Source: Basidiobolus meristosporus CBS 931.73
Taxonomy: Eukaryota; Basidiobolomycota; Basidiobolomycetes; Basidiobolales; Basidiobolaceae
Direction of reading: 5' to 3'
Assembly (NCBI GenBank): GCA_002104905.1
Contig: MCFE01000062.1
Location: 62,001-126,000 of the forward strand
DNA length: 64,000 bases
In this document: in pieces, positions 52,651 to 64,000 of the stretch
How the letters are laid out: every line of letters begins with the position of its first letter
Numbering within the stretch: position 1 is the stretch's first letter
Position numbers and translations under genes: made by a program
The notes under the pieces: generated by a model
What the model was told of the DNA's origin: nothing
What the model saw: the letters and a program-made list of their open reading frames with translations, nothing else
The model's database searches: none

Positions 52651-55077
52651 AGTTAGAAAGCCCACAATGACTAGTTGGAGAGGCTACAATCACTATGAAA
52701 GATGACAATCAGAAGCAGTGCCAATGGAAATAGATGCTATGCTGAAGAATCCAACCTCAGAAGAATGTAAGAAGAAGGGACTTTGCTTTATTTGCCACCA
52801 GCAGGGACATATTGCAAAGTATGGCCCTCAAAGAAAAAATGGGCACCAGCCATCAAGTCACTTCAGCCATATTGAAGCCCTTGAACTAAGTAACATTGAG
52901 GATGAACTTGAAGAAGGCACAGAACTTACCTTCTATATGACTGAAGAATACCTTTCCCAGATGACCTCAAACTGAGGAAAGCTGCTATACTTGAATGGAG
53001 TAATTAATGGAGTACCAGCCAAGCTCATGATCAACTCAGGAGCATTGCATGGGTACATTTCAGAGCAATAGGCTTTAAAGCTGGAATCAGCTCAAGACTC
53101 ACCAAATCAACTTCAGTCTCAACAGCTGATAGGAACTCTCCCATAATCAACTGTGTTACTGGTAAGAAAGAAGATCAATGATTATAAAAAACCTACAGGC
53201 CTATATAATTGGGAGCTGCAAATTTGACCTTGTACTTGAAAAACCTGGCTAATTTGTTGTAATCCATCAGGCAACTGGTGAACTCATACTACTGAGATTT
53301 GGAAGGACTACAAGACCTATGAGCTAATACCTCCCAGACTGGATTTCAACTTTGTCAATTCCAGTATATTTGAAACAAGCAAACTTACCAGGAAACTGTT
53401 TTGTTGAGTGCTTAGAAAAGGTACCCAGATGTACCTCATGGTGGTATTACAGGAGGACTCCTTCACTTCAGCACCCCAGAAGGGCCAGACTCTTTGAAGC
53501 AATATTCAAAAATATTTCCAGATGAACTTTTAAGCCTACAACCAGTCAGAGATGTGGATCAAGCCAATGATGCAGGAGATAGCCTTCCAGTGAGTAGGAC
53601 ACCTTACAGAATGAGTCCATTGGAGTTGAAAGAAACAAAGAGACAGATGGATCAATTAATGGAGGAAGGGAATATCAGACTTTGTAAGTCTCTTTGGAAG
53701 GCAGCAGTACTTTTTGCAAAATAGAAGGAAAGAACACTTAAGATATGCATTGACTACCTAGCCCTCAACCCAGTTACCATGAAGAATAAGTACCCCATAG
53801 ATAGGATTGATGAGCTTTTGTCCCAACTCAAAGGAGCTACCATATTCAGTAACATTGTCACATCAGGATACAACCAGTATAGGGTGAAACCTGAAGACTT
53901 CCCTTAGAGAGAATTCAGGACCAGATATGGACATTGAAGGTAATTAGTCATGAGTCTTGGCCTTATCATTACCCCTGCAACACACATGAATTTGATGCAA
54001 ACAGTCTTCCAGGTGTACTTAGACAAGTCTGTGATGATCTACCTAGATGCTTCAGGAGTACCTTAACAAGTTTGTGATACTCAACCTAGATGAAATATTG
54101 ATATACAGCAAGACAGAAGAGGATCATGTGGTACACATTGAAAAGGTCTTAAAGAAGCTAAGAGAGAGCAAACTATATGGCAAGCTGGCCAAGTGAGAAT
54201 TCTTCAAGGAACATATTCAGTACCTGGGACACATAGTGACTAGCACAGGAGTGACCTTGGACCCTAAGAAGGTTGAAGTATTCAAAATCTGAAGCAGCCC
54301 CATAGCTTTTGAGAAATCAGATCATTACTTGGAATATTCACTATCATTGAAGATTTGTTAAATCCTGTTCAAGAATTGCAGCCTGTTCAACTGATATTCT
54401 CAGGAAAGACAACATCTTGAAGTGAGACATAGCCTTTGAGACTGCCTTTCAGATGCTCAAAAATGAACTTGATAAGCTGTCAAGCATAAGAATCAAAGAC
54501 TTCAGAAACAAGTTTACTTTGTGCACAGATGCTTTAGACTATGCAATTGGTGGAGTACTGAGCCAAGAACATGAGGCAAAGGATGGCCCAGTTGCTTTTG
54601 AGTTCAAAAAACCAAACTCTAGCTTTATTGCAAAAATATTGGAAGCTTACCTGGAAATGCAGCATATTGAGCACTGAAAACCTCAGCATATCACCCTAAA
54701 ACTAAATGAGTTACTGAGTGATTCAATGATTTTTTTGAAATATGCTGACCAAGTATGTAAATGGAGCTGTCAGTTGATGGGATGAATTTTAGACTAAGCA
54801 CTTTTTGTATGCAGAGTTAGAATACACAACACCACTAAACAATTGCCATTTTACTCAGTGTATGGATGTGAACCATGGATACCAGGAGATCTCACGCAAT
54901 CACAGCTTACAGATGCCTTAGTAGATGAGCTCAGTCAGTCAAGTAGACACCAACAGCTGGAACAAAGATGTGATTTAGCTCATAGATATAGACTCAAGCT
55001 TGCAAGACTTGCAAAGAATACTGAACCATCAAGATGTTGGCATCATTAAAAAAGATTAAAGGGAACCCCCTCTATAA
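52651..55077 (+). pseudogene. Old Gypsy B-related element (copy C), gag-pol relic
   Basis: It is collinear with 39465-42946 but with deletions and many stops: [16 protein letters not shown] (knuckle, last Cys also lost), protease region MINSGALHG-like (53020), [20 protein letters not shown] (53494-53724), [15 protein letters not shown]-like (54090), [17 protein letters not shown] (54453-54677), then a jump into the integrase end (FYSVYGCEPWIPGDLTQSQL, 54843). The RNase H to integrase middle is deleted. It is long dead. Confidence 0.85.
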
Positions 55078-55445
55078 GTCATGATCCTCCACTTGGGTGT
55101 TTAGATTAGATCAGCTTTTAGTCAAAACAATTAGTAAATGTTAAGACTATCAGTATAATAGTTTAGTCCATCAGATCAGTAGCATTTGTCAGCAAAATGA
55201 ATCAACAAACCCTTCTTGGACAGAAATAGATATATTAAATAGGATCTTATTAGGTGATGATGATGCAATTAAATGAGTTAACAGCTACAACCTACATTAG
55301 GATATAAGATTAGTCAGCAATTGACCTGGCAAATTGCATTTAAGGAGCTGTTGGAATACAGATAAAAATCAGTTCAAGTTTCAGCAAGTGCAATACTAGC
55401 TAAACTCCCTATATCTACACAATTCTTCTATCAAGTCTTGTAACT
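55078..55445 (+). repeat. Diverged Gypsy B-type 3' LTR
   Basis: GTCATGATCCTCCACTTGGG to CAAGTCTTGTAACTA, collinear with the LTR at 42957 but with many changes, consistent with the decay of the adjacent pol. Confidence 0.8.
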
Positions 55446-56200
55446 ATAAAAATGAGTGGCTACCTCAGAGGCCTATCACAGCATGGGCTGAGAGCTGAAA
55501 ACCAAAGAGAAAGAAGCATTGGGTTGCCTACAAAGTGCCAGCAAAGGACAGGCAGGCCAAAGCAGATGCATCAGAGCAGCATATATCAAGGGGAGCTTGT
55601 AGTCTAATACTAGAAGTACTCAAGCAAGATAGCAGTAAAAGACCTGGCAGTGATAAAGCAGAGAGTAAGGGGAAAAAGTCTACCCAAGCCAGAGACAGAG
55701 AAGAGTGAGAAAAAAGCTGCAGTTGTTGCCCAATAACACCATAAGCCCACAACAGATTGAATTCCACCATAGCCATGAAGAAATACCTACAAGAAAACCG
55801 CTGTTTGAAGAGGAGTTGGAAGTGCAGCCAGTTGAGTTACACTCCAGTGAGGCAGATGAGTTTGCAGAGAAGGGTAATTTATCTACTACATTCACATTCC
55901 CCACTGTGACAGAGCAGAAATATCAGTAACAGAAAAAGTAACAATGCCAAAAACTAACATGGTTATCTCAGTGACTTTAGTTGAATTTTGAAACATTAAT
56001 AGGCACACAAAGAGGCTGCAGCATTTCTTCAACAGCAGTACTCAAGGAAATGCACTGAATGTTGCACAGAATTATTGTAAAGACTTGCAGATGAGGAGCA
56101 AGAACTTGCAGTGCCAGATGAAGACCAGGAAGTATGGGAACCAGGGAATGAACAGTGCCATACAGCCATAGGGTTTTTGCCAAAGTGATGGAAACACAGC
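55446..56200 (+). pseudogene. CACTA accessory ORF (copy D), C-terminal part
   Basis: It begins in the basic Ser-rich repeats and continues into the far C-terminus: open stretch 55705-55929 with PQQIEFHHSHEEIPTRKPLF and EVQPVELHSSEADEFAEKGN. The same C-terminus occurs at 60407-60051 (minus). After 55929 only broken frames remain, ending near 56190. The N-terminal half is missing upstream of 55446. Confidence 0.6.
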
Positions 56201-56399
56201 ATTAGAGCGGATATATATATTGAGTAATGGGTATTAATAGAGTTACTTATTGCATATGGGGTTGGACTTGATGTTAGTCTAGGGTAAAGAGACTTGTATA
56301 GGTCAATACAATTGACCACTCAGGTACAGCTGATATTTTGACGGAAATAAATCAAGTTGTTTGCATGAAAAGTAAGAGAAATGACTGAGTCAGGCAGTA

Positions 56400-56600
56400 T
56401 GGGGTGTTAAAAGAGGCAATAGCCAATCAATGCAAACAAATGTAGGAGGTGATAGAGTGTTCAGGATCAGAAAGTGAGAAACTGTTGGAAAACCAATCAA
56501 GCACCACTTTTGTAATGTTGTGATGAACAATTTTGATCATGTTTTTTGTGAAATCTGGGAGGCAATTATTTTTGATAGTCTTTACAAGGTGTCCAGATGG
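56400..56600 (+). repeat. CACTA subterminal segment, accessory-ORF side
   Basis: AAAGAGGCAATAGCCAATCA to GTGAAATCTGGGAGGCAATT, closely related to 48405-48600, which lies on the Tnp2 side of copy B, and to the inverted copy at 59540-59745. Confidence 0.65.
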
Positions 56601-56639
56601 GGTCAATTCCACTTTGTCATGGGACTTTAGCCATGTGAA

Positions 56640-57075
56640 AGCCTTTTGACAGGATCATCAAAATAACTTATCATAGGGATGGTCTTATTGCTACCTATGC
56701 TTATTTGAGCAGACTTGACCAGACAATACATCCAATTGGCATATATGGAGCAAAACTCCCTAGTATTTTGATGGCCTCAATATAGACATCTGTTTGCATT
56801 ATAACAGCAGTTTGGTGGCCTGCAGCTAGCCCTGTCTAATGCAACCATATCAATTTACCAAATGGTATATCCTTGTGCCACTTCCCCCTGCAACATACAT
56901 ATGTCCCATTATAGAGAAATGCATGTGCTTTCCACTTACATTTTGAATCAAAAAAAATTATGGCCTCCTGCTTACTAGCCTTTATATACATGCACACCTG
57001 CCTACATTGCCCTTCAACTGATACCCTGACAAGAGACAGTTCATTGAAGTGAAATATAGTATTTAAGACTGCCAT
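56640..57075 (-). pseudogene. CACTA Tnp2 transposase, C-terminal fragment
   Basis: The minus-strand stretch 57075-56836 reads VEGQCRQVCMYIKASKQEAI and IFFDSKCKWKAHAFLYNGTY. This matches the end of Tnp2 copy A around 20470-20300 (CQLRQVCVFVEVSKQEAIVF). The rest of the gene is absent, replaced by Gypsy relic sequence. Confidence 0.6.
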
Positions 57076-58726
57076 TTAGACACTTAAGGATGAGCATTCC
57101 AAGCTGCTAAGCTTATGAATACCTACCTTCAGAGAACAGTCTACTACATGCATAGGTGCTTGACATAGTGTAATTGGGGGAGTACCTTGTTGCACAAGAG
57201 CCCAATAAGCTGAACTAAACAGAACCAGCCTACTCATCACATGAGAAAGAGCAGCTTACTATAATACACCATTTAAAGACACATTGATGCTACATCAAAG
57301 GAGTCATTTGCACTGATCAAGCCTTACTTTGATACAAAAGCCCTCAAAAGAAACTGTACAGAAAAATGACAAGACAGGGTGAGCATGTTCAGCAACTTGT
57401 TTGCACAAATTCTTCTGCCCTCAGTAAATAATACATTTGCTGTGCCTTATTAAGACTAAATATAGTTGCACAACTCAACCTTGTGCATGATTGAATTGAC
57501 CCTGCTTATTACCAAAGTACTTGTATGGTTCAGCTGTTTCTTGCAGGGCACATGTGTGTGAAGTCTTGACAAAGAAGAATTGCAATGGAATACAAGCATT
57601 AACTAGTGTCATGTTCACTAACACAGGAATTGATTTAAACTCATATTACAACCGCTCCTTAGATCCATTATGACAGACCAGAATGGCCTGATTGTATTTT
57701 ATAGCAGAGGATATATCTGCAAGCAATACTGCTGATGTGATACATTGCCCCCAAGCTAATGGAGTGACAGAGTTGTGTAATACACTATTTGAAAAATTGC
57801 TGACTAAGAACTAAAATCAAGGTGTCAGTTGATGGGATGACTCCTCACACATTGAGTGAATTTGGCATCATTTAGTAGCTGAAAACTCATGCGGCAACTT
57901 TAACTAGTCTTAGCCATTGTAGGATGCATATAATACCCAAATGTGCCACTTTTCTGAGGTATATAATCCTGTGATCATTTTTCAAAAGATATGATCTAAT
58001 TGGCACTTTTTCAAAAAACTACATACTAGCCATTAAAAAGTAACAACTTGCACCTGAGTACTTAGTAACTCTCTAAACCTAGTGCAACAGTTGTATTGCA
58101 TCTAGAAAGGGATAAATACTGAGTATTTTTATGCATACCCAATAGTTCAGCCATTACACTATTTCTTGACAAGCTCCATATATACAAACACTTCATACAT
58201 TACTATCATGATTATCTTGACTGAGCACTATTTGCCTGTAGAGTTAGAGTATATAGCATCACTCAGCAATAGTCATTTTGCTTTGTGGATGGAGATAATT
58301 CAAGGATTCCAGGATTTTCCATAAATTCAAAGCTTACAGATATCTTGAAAGATGATCTAGGCTAGCCAAGAAAGCACCAACCACTAAAACCAAAGTGTCA
58401 AGAGGCACAGGCTAAAGTGCCCAGGAGTGAAGAAAAGATAAAGCAGAATTTTGCTTAGACTATGTAATCAGAGGCATTTACCATTGTAGTTTTTGTATTA
58501 CCAAGAAACAACAACTGGAAGAGTTATGAGCCCCAATAAGCAGCACCATTTAGATTATCACAGAATGCCAATATGTGTCATACCAACCAGCAGCCAAACA
58601 GGGCAATATCCAAGAAGATTTGTTTCTTACAGTTAGATCAACTATGCTATACTTTCTGAATCTGCAGGACCAACAAGCTATTGGAGTCACAACAAAAGAG
58701 ATCTAGACAAACTATTCCAGCAGGAG
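57076..58726 (+). pseudogene. Very old Gypsy B-related relic (RNase H to integrase end)
   Basis: Pieces of RNase H (LKDEHSKLLSL, then IGGVP near 57170), of integrase (HCPQANGVTELCNTLFEKLL-like near 57750; RVRVYSITQQ near 58240), and of the integrase C-terminus (NNNWKSYEPQ, QYVSYQPAAKQGNIQEDL near 58510-58615) appear in order. An unassigned stretch at 57880-58190 interrupts it. No open frame remains. Confidence 0.65.
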
Positions 58727-59146
58727 ACAATGTTGCAATTTACTACTTGAATGCTGAATTAATTCAGCTTTTAGTCATGTAACTTTGTATTTATGTTAGG
58801 CCCTCTATTGATGAGTGTTCCCTATCAAATTTGTAGTACTAGTTAACAGGTACCATATGTAAAATCTCAAACTTGGAGTACATATGATTTTTGGCTGGTA
58901 TTTGTCTGATATTTACATGGTATTAACCAGAATTTTGCTGATGTGTCTGTTTCAAGCTTTCAGTTGTAGTCAATGATAGAACTGATGGCAAACAATCACC
59001 AAATTTGGAAAGAGTGCTACTTGGCCTAGTATCCCCCTATAAAGAATGTATGCTTACCAGCTTTGAAGCTAGTGCCAAAGATGCTGAGAGTTGCCACTTA
59101 TGGGAAAGCAGGAGTTTTACTGATAAAATGCTGGTATTCTGCTGGC
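58727..59146 (+). repeat. Decayed Gypsy LTR and unassigned sequence
   Basis: The first 60 bases (ATGTTGCAATTTACTACTTG, then AGCTTTTAGTCA) resemble the start of the Gypsy B LTR. The following sequence is only vaguely similar (GGAAAGAGTGCTACTTGG and so on). No gene is seen. Confidence 0.35.
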
Positions 59147-59279
59147 TGTAACAATTTGTGTATCCACCAATGTACTCACCTGACTAGTTACTTGGACAAT
59201 TACCTACAAATCCCAAGGAATACAAACCAAATTCATTGTTGGGTTTTAATTGGGATACTTCCACCAAAACATCAGGTAC
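59147..59279 (+). repeat. Copia LTR, left fragment
   Basis: It starts TGTAACAATTTGTGTATCC and follows the Copia LTR to ACCAAAACATCAGGTAC, then breaks off. Confidence 0.6.
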
Positions 59280-59989
59280 ACTAAGGCTCACAGCTACTTT
59301 AAAAGGAATGGTAAGGCATTAGATTGGTGCTTCTAACAGAGAGTAAAGGAGCCCAAAGAGCCTTAGTAAGGAGATACTGCAGTAACTGGGTATAGCCTAT
59401 TCATATTTGCTCCAAATGATGCTACAAACAAGGCAACAAATGTGAGGTATTTATATGAGAAATTGTCATGATAATCCTGTTAAAAGGCCATCACAAATTT
59501 GAAGTCCCATGACTAAGAGGTATTGATCTCATTGGGACATTGTGCAAAAACCATCAAATAATAATTGCATCCCAGATTTCACAAAAAATTAGTCAAAACT
59601 TTTAATCACAAGCCAACAAAAGTGGCTATTGATTGATTCTCTGGCAATTTTCTCACTTTCTGATCCTGGACACTTTATTACCTCCTATGTTTGTGTACAT
59701 TGATTGGCTATTGCCGCTTTTTCACACTTCTTACTTCCTGACCTAACCATTTCTCTTACTTTTCATGCAAACAAATTGATTTATTTCTGTTGAAACTTCA
59801 GCTGTACCTCAATTGCCAGTTATATCAGCCTACACAAGTCCCTATACCTTTGATAAACATTAAACCCAACTCCACACTCAATAGGTCACTCCATTAGATT
59901 CCACCATTCAATATGTATTTCTGCTGTAATGCTGTATTTTCATGACTTTGGTGGGAACCCTATGGCTTTATGCCACTGTTGATTCACTA
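59280..59989 (-). repeat. Outer region of CACTA copy E with inverted subterminal segment
   Basis: Bases 59540-59745, read on the minus strand, match the subterminal segments at 48405-48600 and 56400-56600 (CAATAGCCAATCAATG, then TTTTTTGTGAAATCTGG). Bases 59280-59540 show no gene and no clear repeat. Confidence 0.55.
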
Positions 59990-61633
59990 ACTCTCATACA
60001 TCCTAGTCTTCAGCCAGCAATGCAATGTCTAGCACCTCATCTGCTAGTCTTTACAATAAATTTGTGCAATATTCAAGTGTATTTTTTTGAGCACTGCTCT
60101 TGAAGAAGTGCTGCAACCTCTTGCAAGTTTTTGATGTTGTGACTTTGTCTCTTGGTGATATCTTCACTCTGTCCACAATGGAGGATGTGGAGGCTGTGGT
60201 AGACAAATTGCCTTTTTTGGCAAATACATCTACCTCACTGGAGTGTAGCTCAACTGGCGGCACTTCTAACTGTTGTGAAAACAGCTGTTTTCTTGTTGGT
60301 AATTCTCCTTGGCTATAATGGGATTTGGTCTGTTCTGGGCTTACAGCATAAATTGGCAAGAACTGCAGCTTCTTTTGGACACATCCCTGTTTCTGGCCTG
60401 GGTGCATATTTGCCCATTATCTTTTCCTTTGCCACAGCCAGGTCTTTTACAGCTACTTTGTCAGAGAGCTGCTTGTGTTGAACTACATTTTCTCCTTGAT
60501 AAATGCTGCCATAATGCATCTGTTTTGGCCTTCTTGCTCCTTACTGGCACTCTGCAGGCAACCTGATGCTTTTTTCCTGCTTGTACTGAGCTCTCAGCCC
60601 ATTCTGTGATGGGCTCCTGATGTAGCCACTGGTTTTATTACTGCCAAATCCATCACTGCTAATTTGACTGGATGCTTATAGAGTCAAATTATACTTTTCA
60701 CTGACAAATGTTGTGCTGGTGTATCTGTGTCTGCTTGCATGTCCCCTATCAGTACTCTTCTAGCTACCCAATGTCTCTTTGATGCGTGTTTGGAGCTTTT
60801 GGCCCTGCTTGTAACAAACTCTTGAGGAAGCTGCTGGTTTCTAGCCATTATACCCTTGTTCTTCTATCTTTGGCAGTCTCTGCTATTCTGGAGAAGCTTT
60901 CTTAGCATACCAATGCTGGCCCAAAGTCTATTTGCTTGCTTGAATCAGAATAATGCTCATGGAACATATTAAGCACATTCTGCTTGGGCATAAGTTCCTG
61001 ATGATCCCCTGGTAAGCTGGCCTTAAGGTATTGGCTTGCAAGACTTCTAAAGGTCTCATGAATATCAGCCTGCTCTTCATTGTAGCACTCAATAGCTGCA
61101 AAGATCCTTAATGTCTTTTGATTGTTAGGCTTTGGTGTGAACGCTACATTGTCTCCCTCCAATGATATGATAGGTTTTTCTGTAACCTTTATCTTTGGGC
61201 TCTGTTATTGTGTTTCAAAGACTTTACACTGTTGCTCTGCTGTTGCATTACAAAATGCCTACTGCACCTAATTACCTCATTAATGCTTTGGTTAAGCTTA
61301 AAGTTTACTTGCTAGTAAAGGCAGTTGTGATGTCATGATGGCCACTTGCCACTCTGCAACTGAAGGTACTTCTTTTGCTACATTTGCATCTGCCTCAGTA
61401 TAACAGTCAGCTAGTGGCTCCACACAGATTCCCCATTGCTTACTTGACTGCAAGCCTGAGGAGTCCACATTATTCCCTTCAGTGGGCATACTGTCCACAG
61501 GGCCTTTTTTGGATGTAGCTACACTTGTTGCACTTAATGTCAAAGCAAGCTGCTGTCCAACCATTCTTCTGTTGCTGTCAGGGGTGGGGTTTGGTTGGGA
61601 ACCAGACAACTTTGCTTTATTTTTTGGAGGCAT
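59990..61633 (-). pseudogene. CACTA accessory ORF (copy E), nearly full length but broken
   Basis: Read on the minus strand from ATG 61633: MPPKNKAKLSGSQPNPTPDS and RRMVGQQLALTLSATSVATS (open to 61298), a deletion of most of the heptad region, then VAFTPKPNNQKTLRIFAAIE and FRSLASQYLKASLPGDHQEL (61162-60902), HEHYSDSSKQ, the basic Ser-rich repeats, and the C-terminus PPVELHSSEVDVFAKKGNLS with ISPRDKVTTSKTCKRLQHFF (60407-60051). This copy shows that the conserved 5' and 3' parts seen elsewhere belong to one gene of roughly 550-600 codons. Confidence 0.65.
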
Positions 61634-61806
61634 ATATATGGATGTGAGTCAAACCAAAGGGGAAATGGCATCAAATATACATGTATTTGTTGTGCCACAA
61701 GTTTAATATAATGGTTATTAAGGTGGTAGGCATGATCACCATAACTCATCCAAAAATTTTTTCCATTCACAAATAAAGTGAAGAGTATCTTCCCGCATAG
61801 TGAATG

Positions 61807-62982
61807 TGTGGTAATGGAAGTATTCCATTACTACAATACCTCTAAATCAATATTGCACTCATTTCTTTATTTTGCTTTTGGCTATTGTAACACACAAGTG
61901 AAAGATCAAGAGTTTCCAACTCTGAAGGATAAATGCTCCAGACGCTGTCAAGCAATCCACCCAAGAATACTATGTCATACAGAACACATAGTAGCCAGCA
62001 CATGTTTCAAATTACAGCTCATTTGAAGCAGTGCTTAAGGAGTTATGACCAAAAGAGTCCAATTATTGTATACACTAGGTCTCTAATGAACAGATTACTA
62101 TGATGACTTTGATCACATGTAGCTTGTGAACCAGCCAGCCAAATCACGTGAGATCTTCACAGGTGCTGCACCAATGTCCAATCTGTGCCACTGCAAGATT
62201 TTGGCTTTGTAGCACATATATTGCTTGCGCAATTGCCCAAGAACTTTGATCCTTCAGAATTTTCATATATTTGACTTCCCCAGCTGAAAAATAGGAGAGA
62301 GCCTCTCTTTCCAGAATCTCCACACTACAATTACAAGTTTAACGGTTATAAGACTTCCCCTGCATCACTTGCACTGTTGAGTATTCTGACTTTGATTGGT
62401 ACTACATTAGTAAAGAGACTGCAAAGCTCACAAAAATCCAATCTAAGTTCCACAAGAAACTTCCACTTTTCTGTTGGAAAAGTCCCCTCTAAGAAACACC
62501 TTTACTCTAAAGTCACCCCTTTAGACACCCCTTTAGTCTAAAGACCCCTTTAGAGACACCTTTAAGAAACCCCTTTACTCTAAAGAAGCCTGTTTACTCT
62601 AAAGACACCCCTTCAGGTCTAAAGACCCCTTTAGAGACTTCTACAACACACCCCTTCAAATTAAAGGGGAGTTCAGAATTTCCATATTAGGAAATATTTT
62701 CTCAGCAAGCAAAGTGACTTCCAAATAAGGAAAAGTTACTATAAAATTAAATAAACCCATTAGTTGACAGAAGGTGAGAACACTGCTGTAGAAGTGATAA
62801 ACACTGCCTATAGAATGTTTTGAGCCTAAGATTGAGGAAATTAGTGAAAGTTATATCTTCTATCAATATATCAAACTCCCAATAAACAATTTCAGTATTA
62901 GCATACTGGAAGTTGTTGTATATTGTTGATTAGCCTCTGCATTATAGAACAAGCCCCAAACTAATCATAATACAACACAACA
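61807..62982. mobile_element. 1.18-kb LTR-like solo element (copy 2) inserted in Tnp2
   Basis: TGTGGTAATGGAAG to CAACACAACA, collinear with 35282-36525 over its whole length with a shorter dyad array. The flanks AATG and GATG are a probable 4-bp duplication with one mismatch. It splits the IFPxxECxEVSMQLQ region of Tnp2. Confidence 0.82.
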
Positions 62983-63164
62983 GATGCATGGCAGTTAGTA
63001 TGCAATTGCAGCAAGGTAAGTAAGCTTTACCCCATCAGCCATAATATGCGACTAATCAAAACTAAAGTCTCAAAATAGAGGGAACCTGTTAAAGCAAAAG
63101 CACTTAACTGTGCACAATGCATTTACTCTTCCAAAGTATCTTTACACTACTGACCAAGTTATAC

Positions 63165-63531
63165 CCCTACAAGTCTTGATATAAGAGTTGCAGAGGAATA
63201 GGGAGTTTAGTTAGTATTGTATTAAGTAAAACTTGAAATGATTTTTATTGAGGCTTCAGCAGCTCCTAGTATATATTTTGCCAGATCAATTGCTGACTAA
63301 TTGTATTGCCTAATGTAGGTTGTGGCTGATGATTCATTTGAGTGCATCATTGTCATCCAATAAAATCCTACTTAATATATATTTTTGTCTGATAAAGATC
63401 TGCTGATTCATTTGCTGAATAATGCTGCTGATTTGATAGATAGTAGTGACAAAGTGATAGGCTAAACATATAACTAATTGGTTTGGCTAAAAACTGATCT
63501 AACTAGAACATTCAAGTAATAGATAATAACA
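63165..63531 (-). repeat. Gypsy B-type solo LTR (367 bp), inverted
   Basis: Plus strand CCCTACAAGTCTTGAT to TAGATAATAACA. It is flanked by a perfect 4-bp duplication ATAC (63161-63164 and 63532-63535) inside Tnp2 copy E. Confidence 0.9.
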
Positions 63532-64000
63532 ATACATAGGCCATTTCAAGCCAAATGTGCCCTTTGAGATACTAAGCAAGATATTAGAGAATATTTTCTA
63601 CCCTAAGTACTTCTCACAGGCTCCAATCAGCATTCATACACATATTGAACAATACCAGTGCAAGGACTGGATGAGCTGGATATGTATTTATTTCAGTGGC
63701 CTTCTGAAGCCATTTCTACCACAAGTATATTGGAAGCATTGGGAGTTATATGTGATCATAATATGAGTATTTATCCATAAGCAGATCCACAATGCTAACT
63801 TGACACATCTACAGCTTTTGTGCAAGGAGTTTGCAACTAGGTTTGTGCGGTTATACTACAAATATAAAGCTGAACATGAAGATTTCTGCCAACAATGTAT
63901 CCATTTGCTATTCCATCATGCTTGGAGTGTTGAGAATATTGGGCCTTGCTTCATCTTTTTGAAGTTTCCTATGGAGCATATGTGTGAGGAGATAGGAAGA

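Larger units (their letters stand above)
61640..64000 (+). pseudogene. CACTA Tnp2 transposase (copy E), interrupted, runs off the window
   Basis: The gene is divergent from the accessory ORF at 61633. The N-terminal half is deleted. A short stretch reads IFPHSEC (61788-61806), then a 1.2-kb LTR-like element intervenes, and the frame resumes at 62983 with sequence matching VSMQLQ. A Gypsy solo LTR (63165-63531) follows, then MPFEILSKILENIFYPKYFS and KDWMSWICIYFSGLLKPFLP (63557-63766) and further C-terminal codons to the window end. All frames are broken. Confidence 0.75.

Overview
The window looks like a nuclear contig of a fungus. The evidence is a fungal-type HAL/SAT4-family protein kinase, a globin with a fungal-type protoglobin domain, nuclear genes with short introns (about 46-68 nt), and a retrotransposon and CACTA-type transposon mix common in repeat-rich fungi. 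I cannot fix the phylum from sequence alone. No rRNA, tRNA or CRISPR was recognised.

Positions 1-16,500 are the gene-bearing part: scattered Copia LTR fragments (0.5-2.4 kb), a HAL-type kinase (minus, 5067-6302), a small three-exon gene for an unrecognised, probably mitochondrial protein (minus, 8349-8977), an intronless chimeric globin (plus, 10836-11933), a doubtful coding stretch (12.4-13.1 kb) and a four-exon gene for the mitochondrial branched-chain 2-oxoacid dehydrogenase E1 alpha subunit (plus, 14487-15998). These genes have unrelated housekeeping roles and do not form a functional cluster.

From about 16.5 kb to the end the DNA is a transposon nest, and many insertion junctions can be read. 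(1) 16.5-20.1 kb: a rearranged Copia element with about 450-bp inverted arms. (2) 20.1-34.0 kb: a CACTA-type element with two divergent genes (a Tnp2 transposase and an accessory ORF of unknown function). It is split by a 9.3-kb Copia element that itself carries a 3.4-kb Harbinger-like transposon, a 736-bp near-perfect palindrome with the same termini, and a chromovirus solo LTR. (3) 34.0-44.1 kb: a chromodomain-bearing Ty3/Gypsy element split twice, by a 1.24-kb LTR-like element in its reverse transcriptase and by a nearly intact Ty3/Gypsy element with almost identical 368-bp LTRs, which separates integrase from chromodomain. (4) 44.1-64.0 kb: further decayed copies of the CACTA-type element, each pairing Tnp2 with the same accessory ORF where both survive, interleaved with Gypsy and Copia relics and solo LTRs.

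The most unusual host gene is the globin: a group I truncated haemoglobin fused to a protoglobin-like domain and ending in a hydrophobic tail. The most unusual mobile features are the conserved accessory ORF of the CACTA elements, the palindromic foldback element, the 1.2-kb LTR family with an internal dyad array, and a Copia primer-binding site that matches the anticodon arm of initiator tRNA rather than a tRNA 3' end.
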